Part shown: positions 27,235 to 35,762 of the stretch, piece by piece
How positions within the stretch are numbered: the stretch's first letter is position 1
Layout: the number at the start of each line of letters is the position of its first letter
Assembly: GCA_027487735.1 (NCBI GenBank)
Contig: JAIYDA010000105.1
Coordinates: forward strand, 16,385 to 80,384
Source: Planctomycetaceae bacterium
Lineage (GTDB): Bacteria; Planctomycetota; Phycisphaerae; Phycisphaerales; UBA1924
Length of the DNA: 64,000 nucleotides
Reading direction: 5' to 3'
Notes under the pieces: model-generated
The model's input: only the letters and a program-made list of their open reading frames with translations
Told to the model about the DNA's origin: nothing
The model's database searches: none
Position numbers and translations under genes: made by a program

Positions 27235-27978
27235 TTAGCGACGACGGCGAGCCGCCAGCAAGCCGCCCAAGCCCGCGAGCGCGAACGCGCCAGGGGTGGG
27301 GACGGTGATGGTGATGCCATCGACATCCTTCTTCTTGATGAACGCGATCGTGCCAGGCACGCTCGAAGCGATCAGCTGGTTGTCCAGACCGACCTGAATC
27401 TTGGTCGCCTGACCAGAGATGCTGTTGGCGGCGAGCAGCGCGTCAACGTTGAAGTTCACCGTGCCCTGCCAGATGCCGAGGAACACCGAGCCGCTGCCCA
27501 GATTGCTGTTGTTGGCAGTCACGACCGCCGAGCCACCCACGGGGTTGATCGCGACGCCGTTCACTTCCAGCACGCTCACAAACACGCGGATGCCCGCGAG
27601 GGTGAAGGTGGCGGCGTTGGCGGGCGAGCCGATGAGGGTGTAGTCACCCTTCTCCGAGATGATGAAGTTGTTGATCACGTTGCCGGGGCGGGCGACGATG
27701 GTCGTCTGCAGCGTGCCGTCGGTGATGTCGATCGAGCCGGGGCCACCAGCCGAAACGCCGTTGCTGCTGCTCGCGCCGAACGACACGGGGCTGAACTTCA
27801 GCGTGTCGGCGACAACCGTCGGTGCACCAAAGAGTGCCCCCGGATCGGTGTTCGAGTCTTCAGAAACGTTCTGGAAAATGACGGTGGAACCGCCAAAGTT
27901 TCCGTAGTTGATCGGAGTGGCGAGCGCCGACCCCGCAATGATGCCCACAACGCCGATAGTGGCGACCTTCACGAGCAT
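27235..27978 (-). CDS. Exported protein with PEP-CTERM-like tail (paralogue 2)
   Basis: 247 residues from the ATG at 27978, with GAGAGGG seven bases upstream; the open frame extends upstream without a signal sequence. Signal peptide V-A-T-I-G-V-V-G-I-I-A-G-S-A-L-A. The body matches paralogue 1 (P-I-N-Y-G-N, L-F-G-A-P-T, F-S-P-x-S-F-G-A, D-I-T-D-G-T-L, N-x-I-S-G-Q-A-T, I-A-F-I-K-K-K). The tail is V-P-T-P-G-A-F-A-L-A-G-L-G-G-L then A-A-R-R-R-R, a Thr replacing the Glu of P-E-P. It probably arose by tandem duplication with its neighbour. Likely an exosortase substrate displayed at the cell surface; function otherwise unknown. Confidence 0.86.
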   Translation of the reverse strand: MLVKVATIGVVGIIAGSALATPINYGNFGGSTVIFQNVSEDSNTDPGALFGAPTVVADTLKFSPVSFGASSSNGVSAGGPGSIDITDGTLQTTIVARPGNVINNFIISEKGDYTLIGSPANAATFTLAGIRVFVSVLEVNGVAINPVGGSAVVTANNSNLGSGSVFLGIWQGTVNFNVDALLAANSISGQATKIQVGLDNQLIASSVPGTIAFIKKKDVDGITITVPTPGAFALAGLGGLLAARRRR

Positions 27979-28045
27979 GATGACCCTCTCTCTCTTAGCC
28001 AAACGAGTGCAGCTTCGCGGTGTCTCCGTACCACGAAGCGTCCAT

Positions 28046-28073
28046 AGGATAACGTCTTCTAAGATACATGCAA
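28046..28073 (-). promoter_or_regulatory. Putative promoter of the 27235-27978 gene
   Basis: Minus-strand TTGCAT and TATCCT separated by 16 bases, about 70 bases upstream of the start codon at 27978. Confidence 0.45.
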
Positions 28074-28180
28074 GCGCATGTGGAGCGCTTTTCGCGGGTT
28101 TTTGCGCGATCTTTATCCGACCTCCGGACCGCACGCACACCAGATAACCTTGAATCCCCGCTATTGCCCCAGAAACGCCA

Positions 28181-28198
28181 CTCCCCGAGGGCGGGGAG
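28181..28198 (-). terminator. Hairpin after pheS, possible terminator
   Basis: A 7-bp stem CTCCCCG / CGGGGAG with a 4-nt loop; the minus-strand tail TGGCGTTTCTGG is only weakly T-rich and the hairpin lies 144 bases past the pheS stop. Confidence 0.4.
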
Positions 28199-28341
28199 CC
28201 CGAAGAACCCACCCAAATAGGCTGAGCGGTTTCTTCTCCCCGTAACACACAGGGTGCGACCAACACGGTTATAGCCCCTTTGCGAGGTGGAGTTCGCGCA
28301 GTTTGTGCCCGTGCTCGGGCAACGCTCGCTCAATCGCGCCG

Positions 28342-29379
28342 CTAAATCGCCCCAAGGAATCGCAGGTCGTTCTCAAACAGCAAGCGGATGTCGGGGATGC
28401 CGTACTTGCCCATCGCAAGCCGCTCGATGCCGAAGCCAAACGCGAAGCCGCGCCACTGCTCGGGGTCGATGCCGCACGCCGTGAGCACCGCAGGATCGAC
28501 CATGCCGCAGCCGCCGATCTCCATCCATCGCGGCGGCTGATCGGGGCGAAGGCTTACGCGCAGATCGAGCTCGGCGCTGGGCTCGGTGAACGGAAAAAAG
28601 CTCGGGCGTAGGCGCAGCTCTGCGGCAGGCCCGAAGTACGCGCGAGCGAAGGCGAGCAGCGTGCTCTTGAGGTCCGCCATCGACAGATCGGTGTCGATCG
28701 CGAGGCCTTCGATCTGATGAAACATGAAGCTGTGCGTCGCATCGACGGTGTCGGGGCGATAGACGCGACCGGGCGAAACGATGCGAATTGGGCCGCGAAG
28801 CTGGCCTCCGCCGTCGCGCACCGCCTGCTCCATGGTGCGAATCTGCACCGTGCTCGTCTGGCTGCGCAGCATGCGGGGCTTGGTGCCTGGCGCGGGCACA
28901 TCGACATAGAAGTTGTCCAGCGGATCGCGAGCTGGGTGCTCGGGCGGAATGTTGAGCTTCACGAAGTTGTGGTCGTCGTCCTCGAGCTCTGGGCCCACCG
29001 CAACGCTGAAGCCCATGCGAGAAAAGACATCGCATAGCTCTTCGCGCACGCGCGTGAGCACGTGGCGGCGCCCGAGGCTCTCGCTCCGCAGCAGGCCCGG
29101 CTCGGTCGGGTCGATCAGGTCCTTCGGTGCTGCGGTTGCCTCGATGCGGGCCTTGACCTCAGCGAACGCGCCCTCGATCTCAGCCTTCAGCGCGTTCACC
29201 GCCCCGCCATAGGCCGCGCGCTGGTCCTTGGGGATGTCCTTCATCGCACCCAGCAGCGACTTGAGCGAGCCCGAAGAGCCCAGAAACTCGATGCGCCAGG
29301 CCTCCAACGCCGCGGGCGAAGCCACGGCGGCAAGCTTGGAGAGGGCGTCGGTGCGGAGGGTGTTGAGCGGGTCTTGCAT
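28342..29379 (-). CDS. pheS: Phenylalanyl-tRNA synthetase alpha subunit
   Basis: 345 residues from the ATG at 29379. The N-terminal coiled coil (residues 1-~90) is followed by the class II catalytic core with P-T-E-P-G-L-L, motif 2 around R-I-V-S-P-G-R-V-Y-R-P-D and H-Q-I-E-G-L, and motif 3 G-F-G-I-E-R-L-A-M-G-K-Y-G-I. It pairs with PheT to attach phenylalanine to tRNA-Phe; pheT is not adjacent, which is unusual since pheS-pheT are normally together. ndk lies 196 bases upstream in the same direction. Confidence 0.95.
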   Translation of the reverse strand: MQDPLNTLRTDALSKLAAVASPAALEAWRIEFLGSSGSLKSLLGAMKDIPKDQRAAYGGAVNALKAEIEGAFAEVKARIEATAAPKDLIDPTEPGLLRSESLGRRHVLTRVREELCDVFSRMGFSVAVGPELEDDDHNFVKLNIPPEHPARDPLDNFYVDVPAPGTKPRMLRSQTSTVQIRTMEQAVRDGGGQLRGPIRIVSPGRVYRPDTVDATHSFMFHQIEGLAIDTDLSMADLKSTLLAFARAYFGPAAELRLRPSFFPFTEPSAELDLRVSLRPDQPPRWMEIGGCGMVDPAVLTACGIDPEQWRGFAFGFGIERLAMGKYGIPDIRLLFENDLRFLGAI

Positions 29380-29575
29380 GCGGGCAGAGTTTACCACGCG
29401 CGCGGAGTGGTCGATGCCAGCGAAAGACGTGGCGAGCGGCGAAGCAAAGCCCAGCAACGCAAACGCCCGCCCGATGGACTCGGCCGGGCGCGGAAGGTCA
29501 GAACGTGATCGATCGACATTGGCCTGCAAAACGACAAGAAGAGCCGCAAAAAGGCCGCGAAAAGGCTCGGATCGC

Positions 29576-30046
29576 TTACTCCGCCTTCCCGCCCGAGTAG
29601 TCGTAGATCCAGCGGTCGCCCGCGCGCTCAAAGTTCAGCACTTCGCCCGCCTTGAAGAACAGGCCCAGCTCGCGCTCGGCAGCCTCGGGGCTGTCGGAGC
29701 CATGGATGAGGTTGAAGCTGTTGCTGACGCCAAAGTCGCCGCGGATGGTGCCCGGGTTGGCCTTGCTGCCAAAGGTCGCGCCCATCATGTTGCGGGCGAT
29801 GGTGATGGCGCCGTTGCCACGGATGGCGAGCACCAGCACGGGGCTGGAGGTCATGAACTTGACCAGGCCCGGGTAGAAGGGGCGCTCTTTGTGGGCGCTG
29901 TAGTGCGTGGCGGCGAGCTCTTGGCTGATTTGCATGAGCTTGCAGCCCACGACTTGCAGGCCTTTGTCCTCGAAACGGGCGAGGATGCGGCCCATGAGGC
30001 CACGCTGAACGGCGTCGGGCTTGAGGATGATGAGGGTGGTTTCCAT
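29576..30046 (-). CDS. ndk: Nucleoside diphosphate kinase
   Basis: 156 residues from the ATG at 30046 (AAGGACG upstream), close to the usual ~140-150. It begins with T-L-I-I-L-K-P-D-A-V-Q-R-G and contains the phosphohistidine site N-L-I-H-G-S-D-S (His115), with F-Y-P-G-L-V and M-G-A-T in the expected order. The enzyme transfers the gamma-phosphate between nucleoside triphosphates and diphosphates by a His-phosphate intermediate. Short C-terminal extension (G-D-R-W-I-Y-D-Y). Possibly transcribed with pheS. Confidence 0.97.
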   Translation of the reverse strand: METTLIILKPDAVQRGLMGRILARFEDKGLQVVGCKLMQISQELAATHYSAHKERPFYPGLVKFMTSSPVLVLAIRGNGAITIARNMMGATFGSKANPGTIRGDFGVSNSFNLIHGSDSPEAAERELGLFFKAGEVLNFERAGDRWIYDYSGGKAE

Positions 30047-30416
30047 CGGAATCGTCCTTGTTTTTGGGCAGGGAGCCCGCACGGAGCGAGCCTGCCAACT
30101 GGGTGAGAAAAATGGGGGCGGAGGATAGGCGAGCGGGTGGGCGGGGGTGCGCATGAAGCTCGCGCGGGGTCGTAGCACGCGCGAAGAACAGGGTCACCAT
30201 CGCAACGACGCCCAATAAAACAAGCATCACGGCAGGCCTGAACGGCCTTGTGTGAAAATGGGCAAAGGCCGCGCAAATTGTTCATGAAGCTGGGGGTGTT
30301 TGCGGTTGACAGCGTCTGGCGTTCTGCTATCTTCTTCGTTGTAGGCCCTTGTGAGAGGGGGCCTCAAACATCACCCGTTTGGTGCCGATATCTCGGCGCC
30401 AGCGAGAGGAGAGTTT
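30047..30416. other. Divergent promoter region, ndk and PEP-CTERM-like gene
   Basis: 370 bases with no credible gene. A strong plus-strand promoter lies at 30306-30333. A small AGGCC/GGCCT palindrome sits near 30232-30250. Confidence 0.6.
30306..30333 (+). promoter_or_regulatory. Sigma-70-type promoter of the 30417-31082 gene
   Basis: TTGACA (30306-30311), 16 bases, TATCTT (30328-30333), implying a leader of about 75 bases before the ATG at 30417. One of the two best promoter matches in the window. Confidence 0.7.
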
Positions 30417-31082
30417 ATGCGTATTTCTGCTTTGGCCCTTGCGGCCATTGCCGGTGTTGCAAGCACGAGCAACGCTTCGGTCACTTTCGATTTCACGATC
30501 ACCGCCGACAACCACTACGCGATTTATTCGCCGACTGGTGTGGGTACGAACGTGTCGTTCGTGGGCGAGAACGAAGCCACCTTCGATGGCAACCCTGGCC
30601 TGTACAACTGGTCGCTCCCCGAACAATGGTCGGCTGTCAGCCCCAACGGCGTGATGTACATCGCCGGTTGGTCGGATGACTTCCTGTTCCAGGGCGTTCT
30701 CGCGCAGGTGTTCGCCAACGGCTCACCCATCCACACGGGCGACGCCCGCTGGGAAGTGACCCCCACGAACCTCGATCTGGACGACCTCGACAGCTCGCCC
30801 AGCGTTGGCCAGATGGCCACGCTGATCGCGTCTGCCAACACCAACTCGACGTGGGAGCCCACGTTCGTTGGCGGCAACAACGGTGTTGCTCCCTGGGGCT
30901 TTATTCCTGGCATCACGCAGGAAGCCAAGTGGGTGTGGTGGGCTCGTCCGGGCAGCAGCGATCCGCTGACGGGCGACACCAACGCTGGTGAGTTCCTGAT
31001 CTTCCGCCTCACGATCCCGACGCCCGCTTCGGCGGCGCTGCTGGCTCTGGGTGGCTTGGTCATGGCTCGTCGCCGCCGCTAA
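30417..31082 (+). CDS. Exported protein with PEP-CTERM-like tail
   Basis: 221 residues from the ATG at 30417 with GAGAGGAG seven bases upstream. Signal peptide A-L-A-L-A-A-I-A-G-V-A-S-T-S-N-A-S. The mature part begins with a beta-like segment (V-T-F-D-F-T-I-T-A-D-N-H-Y-A) and is rich in Trp and Asn (W-S-L-P-E-Q-W-S, W-V-W-W-A-R-P-G). The tail is I-P-T-P-A-S-A-A-L-L-A-L-G-G-L, then V-M-A-R-R-R-R, again P-T-P instead of P-E-P. Expected to be an exosortase substrate. It has its own promoter and terminator, so it is monocistronic. Function unknown. Confidence 0.88.
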   Translation: MRISALALAAIAGVASTSNASVTFDFTITADNHYAIYSPTGVGTNVSFVGENEATFDGNPGLYNWSLPEQWSAVSPNGVMYIAGWSDDFLFQGVLAQVFANGSPIHTGDARWEVTPTNLDLDDLDSSPSVGQMATLIASANTNSTWEPTFVGGNNGVAPWGFIPGITQEAKWVWWARPGSSDPLTGDTNAGEFLIFRLTIPTPASAALLALGGLVMARRRR

Positions 31083-31236
31083 GCAGCCGCGAGTTGTGCT
31101 TCGCACACTCGCCCTCCCTTGCTGAGGCCGCGAAGCAATCGCGGAAAGCAAGCCCCGCACGCCCACGAACAACCACCTCGTGAGCACCGCAGGGTTCATC
31201 GAAAAAAACGCTCCTTGTTGGAGCACCACAATCGTT

Positions 31237-31277
31237 CCCGAGCCCGGTGTTCTCACGCCCGGGCTCGGGTTGTTTTT
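31237..31277 (+). terminator. Intrinsic terminator of the 30417-31082 gene
   Basis: An 11-bp stem CCCGAGCCCGG / CCGGGCTCGGG (31237-31247, 31259-31269), followed by TTGTTTTT. Confidence 0.9.
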
Positions 31278-31290
31278 GGGCGCATGCCTA

Positions 31291-31462
31291 GTGGCACTGG
31301 CGTCTCGCCAGTGCGCTCGGCGGGTGCGGCGTGAAGCAACCTGGCGTTGCGGCGGCGCGGTTGCGCCGCGTGGGCAGGGGATTGGTTGGCGGCTGCTGCG
31401 CCGTGGGCACAGGCGAGACGCCCTGTGCCACCGGGTGTGGGCGAGACGCTCTCTGCCACCGG
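31291..31462. repeat. Three copies of GAGACG-core palindromic repeat
   Basis: Copy A (31291-31314) is GTG followed by a perfect stem GCACTGGCG-TCT-CGCCAGTGC. Copy B (31405-31431) is GGGCACAGGCGAGACGCC followed by CTGTGCCAC, in the opposite orientation. Copy C (31436-31462) ends CTCTGCCACCGG and abuts the argF stop codon. The same family occurs at 38301-38390. Confidence 0.8.
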
Positions 31463-32479
31463 TTACGCGAGAATGCTTGCGAGCAGCGCGTTCTGCGCGT
31501 GCAAACGGTTCTCGGCTTGGTCGTAGACGATCGAGCCTGGGCTGTCGATGACGTCGTCGGTCACTTCCACGCCTCGGCGGGCGGGCAGGCAGTGCATGAA
31601 CTTGCTGGGGCCCCAGCTTGCAGGCAGGCCCATCGTGGCGCGGGCCATCAGCTCGTGATCGACCTGATAGTCGGCGAACACCTTCAGCCGCTTGCCCGCC
31701 TGATCGGCCTGACCCATGCTGATCCAGACGTCGGTGTATACCGCGTGGTGGGCCTCGACCGCGCTGAGCTTGCTCGCGAGCGTGAGGGTGCTGCCGCTCT
31801 CTTTCGCGAGTTGCTGGCACTGCGCCGCGATGTCGTCGGCGGGATCAAACCGCTTGGGCGTGACGACGGTGATGTCGACGCCCAGCGTACACGCGGCGTG
31901 CATGAGGCTGTGGCAGACGTTGTTGCCATCGCCTACGTAGGCAATGCGCAGACGCTTGCCCTCGACGGTGAGCGAGGGGGCACGCTCCCAGAGCGTAAAG
32001 AGATCAGCGAGGGCCTGGCAGGGGTGGAAGCGATCGCTCAGGGCGTTGATGACCGGGACGGAGCTGTGCTCGGCAAGCTCCTCGACGATTTGCTGGTCGT
32101 ACACGCGCGCGACGATGCAGTGCAGCCAACGCTCGAGGTTCTTCGCGTAGTCCTTCACGGCTTCGCGCTCGCCCAGGCGCTGCACGCTGTGGTCCATGTA
32201 GACGGCTCGCCCGCCCAGCATGCCCACGCCCAGCTCAAAGGTGAGGCGCGTGCGCAGGCTCGCTTTCTCGAAGATGAGGATGACGCTCTTGTTTGCGAGG
32301 GTGGTGCGCTGCTGGTGGCGCGTGCCCTTGAGCTCCTTTGCGAGCGCAAACAGCTCGAGCACGCAGGGCTTGGCGAGCTGCGTGAACGTGAGGAGGTCGC
32401 GGTTGCGCAGATCGGCGAGGGAGCGCGCGGGCGAGGGGAGATTGAGAGGAGCGGGCGAGGATGCGCCAGAAATCTGCAC
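31463..32479 (-). CDS. argF: Ornithine carbamoyltransferase
   Basis: 338 residues from a GTG at 32479, chosen because CCGGAG lies eight bases upstream; there is no ATG in the region and the conserved domain starts ~25 residues in. Carbamoyl-phosphate-binding motif F-E-K-A-S-L-R-T-R-L-T-F-E (Leu replacing the usual Thr of S-T-R-T-R), H-P-C-Q-A-L-A-D near the middle, D-V-W-I-S-M-G-Q, and the C-terminal ornithine-site loop M-H-C-L-P-A-R-R-G. The H-C-L-P-A-R-R-G loop points to OTCase in arginine biosynthesis; the S-L-R-T-R variant also occurs in acetyl- and succinylornithine transcarbamylases, so substrate choice is not absolutely certain. The DinG-like gene lies upstream on the same strand. Confidence 0.88.
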   Translation of the reverse strand: MQISGASSPAPLNLPSPARSLADLRNRDLLTFTQLAKPCVLELFALAKELKGTRHQQRTTLANKSVILIFEKASLRTRLTFELGVGMLGGRAVYMDHSVQRLGEREAVKDYAKNLERWLHCIVARVYDQQIVEELAEHSSVPVINALSDRFHPCQALADLFTLWERAPSLTVEGKRLRIAYVGDGNNVCHSLMHAACTLGVDITVVTPKRFDPADDIAAQCQQLAKESGSTLTLASKLSAVEAHHAVYTDVWISMGQADQAGKRLKVFADYQVDHELMARATMGLPASWGPSKFMHCLPARRGVEVTDDVIDSPGSIVYDQAENRLHAQNALLASILA

Positions 32480-32544
32480 GGGCGAAACTCCGGAGTTGGT
32501 TGGGCGAAAGGGGGAATGATTGGCGCGGAAGGGGCTGGAAGAAC

Positions 32545-32584
32545 AGAGTGGCAAAGTGGCGAAGTGGCGAAGTGGCAGAGTGGA
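32545..32584. repeat. Tandem octamer AAGTGGCG x5
   Basis: Units AGAGTGGC, AAAGTGGC, GAAGTGGC, GAAGTGGC, AGAGTGGA in the 130-base gap between the DinG-like stop and the argF start, so within the putative argF leader. Confidence 0.85.
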
Positions 32585-32609
32585 GGGCTGAACAGACCAC
32601 TAGGTGCCA

Positions 32610-34985
32610 CTAGGGGCGGTCGGTGAGGATGGTGGGCTGCATGGGGCCGCTGGGGCCCATGGGGAGGGCTTGCAGAAACAGCCGCCCGTAGCGTGCGGTC
32701 TGCACGCGGGGGTCGAGGATCGCGACGCGGCCCCGGTCGGTGCTGCTGCGGATGAGGCGCCCGAAGCCTTGCTTGAACTTGATGATCGCGCGCGGCACGC
32801 TCTCTTCCATGAAGGCGTTGCCGCCGCGCAGCTCGATGGCTTCGAGGCGGGCCTGCGTGAGCGGACGATCGGGCGGATCAAACGGGAGCTTGGTGATGAT
32901 GACGTTGCGCAGGCCCTGCCCGCGCACGTCGACGCCTTGCCAAAAACTCGCGGCACCAAAGAGCACGCTGCGGGCATCATCGCGGAATCGTTGCAGCAGC
33001 AGCGTGCGCGAGCCGTCGCGACCTTGGGCGAGCAAGGGCAGCCCCAGCTTCTCCAGCGGGCCCGAGAGCCTTTGGGCACATTGGAGCAACGACGAGAAGC
33101 TGGTGAACAGCACGAAGGCCCCGCCCCCGGTCGCGAAGACGTGGTCGAGAATGAGCGGTGCCAGGCGGTCGGCCTCGCTGCCTCGCTGGCTGCCGAAGCT
33201 GCCCGCGGGCGGGCGCGATGGCGTGCGGGGCGGGGCAGCGCCAAACGAGAACTGCTCGGGTAAGTCGGCGGCGAAGCTGGGGCCCGCGAAGGGATCGGCA
33301 TCGCTGCTTGCGCCTGGCTTTGGCTTGCCGGGTTGGGATTGGGGTTGGGGCTGGGGAGCCGAGCTGCGCAGATCGACAAACAGCTCGACCTGCGTGGCAT
33401 AATCGAAGGGGCTCGAAAGCTGCAGCGTGCCCGCACCATCGCACCCCAGGCGCTGGATGGCGTGCGTGAAGGCTGCCTCTTTGTGCTCGCCCGCTTCGTC
33501 CTCGCGCGCGGTGCGCGTCGCGATGGTGGCGCTGGTGAGGATGACGCTGTGCCCGCTGCGAAACAGGCGCTCGCGCAGCAGCTCGGCGACTTCGATGGGT
33601 GCGCACGCGAGCGTGACGCGGCGGTGGCCCTGACCATCGTCGGGCCCGCCTGCGCTCTCGATCCAGTAGGCGCAGGCGGGGAGAGCGTGGGTGATGAGCG
33701 TGTCGGCGTCGCTGCCGATCATTTCGGCACGCTGGGCGTAGCTGTTGAGCTCGAAGCGGTCGGGCTCAAACTTGCACTCGTCGCGCAGGGCCCGCAAGCG
33801 CACGATAAGCTCGCGGAAGATGGGCGTGAGCTGATTCTCGATGAACCCCGCCTTGCGAAGCCTCAGCACCTGGGGCTCGTTGCCCTTGGGCTGGTAGGCC
33901 CGCTGCGTCCAGCCCCGATGCTGCTGGTCTGCCTGAGGGCTTGCGGGCGAGGCCTCCTCGCGCCGCAGCAGCAGCTGCACGAGATCATCAAAGGTCGCGC
34001 GGCATGCGTCCTGGGCGCGCACCACGAGGTTGATCGCGCGTTCGATGCTCGATGTGTCGCTCGCGTCGCTGAGCGTGAGCTGGGGCAAGTAGCCCTTGCC
34101 CGTGCGGGGCTGATAGAGCGTGGTGAGCAGGTGCTGCACGCGGCCTTCGCCCAAGCTTGCGCCAAAGTGCTCGCCCGCGACCTCCTCGACGTTGTGGGCT
34201 TCGTCGAAGATCACGTGCTGATACGCGGGCAGAAAGCCCGCATCCTGCGAGCGCAGGGCAAGGTCACTAAAGAACAGCGCGTGGTTGCACACCAGCAGGT
34301 TCGCGCCCTCCATTTTGCGGCGGGCAGATTGATAAAAGCACGCGTCGTAGTTGGGGCACTTCTTGCCCATGCAGTTGCCGCTGTCGCTCTGCACCTTGTC
34401 CCATATGCCCATGCGCTCGATGGGCGGCAGCGAGCTGAGCGTGCCGTCGGTGGTGCTGTAGGCCCAGTCCTCGATCTGGTGCAGGCTGCGGCGCTGGGCA
34501 GGATCGGAGAAGAGTTTTTCCTGGCGCTCACTCGCCATGCGCAGGCGGCGGATACTGACGTAGTTGCCGCGGCCCTTCACGAGCACGGGGCGCAGCTCGT
34601 GCAGCGCACCATCGGGCGCGCTGCTCATGGTGTCGGCTAGGTCGCCGCTCTCGATGAGCAGCTCAAGCACACGCTGCACGAGGGGAATGTCCTTCGCGAC
34701 CAGCTGCTCCTGCAGGCTGATGGTGTGGGTGCTGATGACGACCGTCTCGCCAAAGAGCACGGCCCGCAGCGCTGCGGGCAGCAGATAAGCAAAGCTCTTG
34801 CCCGTGCCCGTGCCCGCTTCCACGAGCAGGTGGGCCCGTGCGTCGAAGGTTTCCATCGTGCGCAGGGCCATCGACCGCTGCTGGGGGCGAGCCTCGAACG
34901 CATCGCCCGTGGCGGCGTGCATCGCCCGCGCGACGGGACCGCCCGGCGCGAGCATGGCGTGGAGAATGTCCTGTGGGCTGGGCAT
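32610..34985 (-). CDS. DinG/YoaA-like DNA helicase (XPD/Rad3 superfamily 2)
   Basis: 791 residues. Walker A V-E-A-G-T-G-T-G-K-S-F-A-Y (near residue 55-67), DEAH box I-F-D-E-A-H-N-V-E-E, and the HD2 motifs F-V-L-F-T-S-F, F-W-Q-G-V-D-V-R-G and Q-G-F-G-R-L-I-R. The iron-sulfur insertion keeps C-M-G-K-K-C-P-N-Y-D-A-C (C-x4-C-x5-C) but the first ligand position reads G-R-G-N-Y-V-S where Cys is expected. Enzymes of this family unwind DNA 5'-3' and resolve R-loops, D-loops and G-quadruplexes. It contains a ~45-residue low-complexity insertion (P-Q-P-Q-P-Q-S-Q-P-G-K) in HD2. Start ATG at 34985. Confidence 0.88.
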   Translation of the reverse strand: MPSPQDILHAMLAPGGPVARAMHAATGDAFEARPQQRSMALRTMETFDARAHLLVEAGTGTGKSFAYLLPAALRAVLFGETVVISTHTISLQEQLVAKDIPLVQRVLELLIESGDLADTMSSAPDGALHELRPVLVKGRGNYVSIRRLRMASERQEKLFSDPAQRRSLHQIEDWAYSTTDGTLSSLPPIERMGIWDKVQSDSGNCMGKKCPNYDACFYQSARRKMEGANLLVCNHALFFSDLALRSQDAGFLPAYQHVIFDEAHNVEEVAGEHFGASLGEGRVQHLLTTLYQPRTGKGYLPQLTLSDASDTSSIERAINLVVRAQDACRATFDDLVQLLLRREEASPASPQADQQHRGWTQRAYQPKGNEPQVLRLRKAGFIENQLTPIFRELIVRLRALRDECKFEPDRFELNSYAQRAEMIGSDADTLITHALPACAYWIESAGGPDDGQGHRRVTLACAPIEVAELLRERLFRSGHSVILTSATIATRTAREDEAGEHKEAAFTHAIQRLGCDGAGTLQLSSPFDYATQVELFVDLRSSAPQPQPQSQPGKPKPGASSDADPFAGPSFAADLPEQFSFGAAPPRTPSRPPAGSFGSQRGSEADRLAPLILDHVFATGGGAFVLFTSFSSLLQCAQRLSGPLEKLGLPLLAQGRDGSRTLLLQRFRDDARSVLFGAASFWQGVDVRGQGLRNVIITKLPFDPPDRPLTQARLEAIELRGGNAFMEESVPRAIIKFKQGFGRLIRSSTDRGRVAILDPRVQTARYGRLFLQALPMGPSGPMQPTILTDRP

Positions 34986-35101
34986 CCGTGCGAGGGAAGC
35001 GTAGGGCGATGAGTCGGAGTTTGTTTGGTGATGCGTGGAACACGCGCGGTGTGCATGTGGGCAGCACGAGACATGCCGCTACGCTCGCGCGAGTGTTCCC
35101 G

Positions 35102-35683
35102 ATGCGCACAACCTCGCGAGGCAGGCTTGGCACGCGCGAGCTCGTGCTGCGCCGGGCGGAGGTGCGCGATGCGCGCGAGCTTCGCGAACTGGTGGTGCAG
35201 GTGACGTTGGACGCGCCGCGCACGCAGGCGATCGTTGCGAGCGAGGTGCGCGACCTGGCACGCTATGAGGCACGCATCGCGGAGTCTCTCCAAGAGCCCG
35301 ATGGGTTGCTTCTGGTTGCGTGCGACGCAGCGCGCGACCGAGATCGCGGCGGCACAATCATCGGCGAGCTTTCGGCAAAGCCTGGCTCGCGCGTGCGGCT
35401 GCGGCACAGCGTGCACCTTGGGCTGTCGGTCGCGAGCGAGGCACGCGGGCAGGGCGTCGGGCGCGCGATGATGGAGGCAACGCTCGTGTGGGCGCGGAGC
35501 AAGCCGAGCCTTATGTTTGCCCGGCTTGCGTGCGTCGCGAGCAACGTCGCGGCTCGCAACCTCTACGACAGCCTTGGCTTCAAGGTCGATGGCGTGCAGC
35601 CGGGTTACTTCCTGTTTGAGGATGGCACGATGGAAGACGACGTGGTGATGAGCCTGCGGCTGCGAGAGGGTGGATCGGCGTGA
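35102..35683 (+). CDS. GNAT-family N-acetyltransferase
   Basis: 193 residues from the ATG at 35102; an in-frame ATG at 35009 with GGAAG upstream is possible and would add 31 residues before the domain. The fold begins L-V-L-R-R-A-E-V-R-D-A-R-E-L, and the acetyl-CoA pyrophosphate loop is visible as V-A-S-E-A-R-G-Q-G-V-G-R-A-M-M, followed by the late motif N-V-A-A-R-N-L-Y-D-S-L-G-F. It presumably transfers an acetyl group from acetyl-CoA to an amine; the substrate cannot be predicted. Divergent from the helicase gene. Confidence 0.85.
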   Translation: MRTTSRGRLGTRELVLRRAEVRDARELRELVVQVTLDAPRTQAIVASEVRDLARYEARIAESLQEPDGLLLVACDAARDRDRGGTIIGELSAKPGSRVRLRHSVHLGLSVASEARGQGVGRAMMEATLVWARSKPSLMFARLACVASNVAARNLYDSLGFKVDGVQPGYFLFEDGTMEDDVVMSLRLREGGSA

Positions 35684-35762
35684 GGGGTGGCGAGACACGC
35701 CTCGCTCCTTGGGCGATGAGCGGCAGCAGCTGAACTGCCCGCATGCAATCGCGTGCCGCGCC

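Larger units (their letters stand above)
27979..28341. other. Spacer between pheS and PEP-CTERM-like paralogue 2
   Basis: 363 bases without a gene. It contains a putative minus-strand promoter (28046-28073) and a hairpin that may terminate pheS (28181-28198). Confidence 0.55.
31083..31462. other. Spacer with terminator and palindromic repeats
   Basis: 380 bases between the PEP-CTERM-like gene and argF (convergent). It holds a small hairpin (GCTCC-TTGTT-GGAGC, about 31210-31224), the terminator at 31237-31277 and three copies of the GGCGAGACGCC-core repeat (31291-31462). Confidence 0.7.

Noticed and set aside
28074-28340. tRNA or small RNA gene upstream of pheS/PEP-CTERM genes
   Set aside because: I looked for the conserved T-loop (GGTTCGA-type) and a cloverleaf and found neither here nor elsewhere in the window.
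30047-30230. Small membrane protein upstream of ndk
   Set aside because: A short hydrophobic start (M-M-L-V-L-L-G-V-V) is visible on the minus strand, but the frame runs on into the ndk shadow without a stop or RBS.
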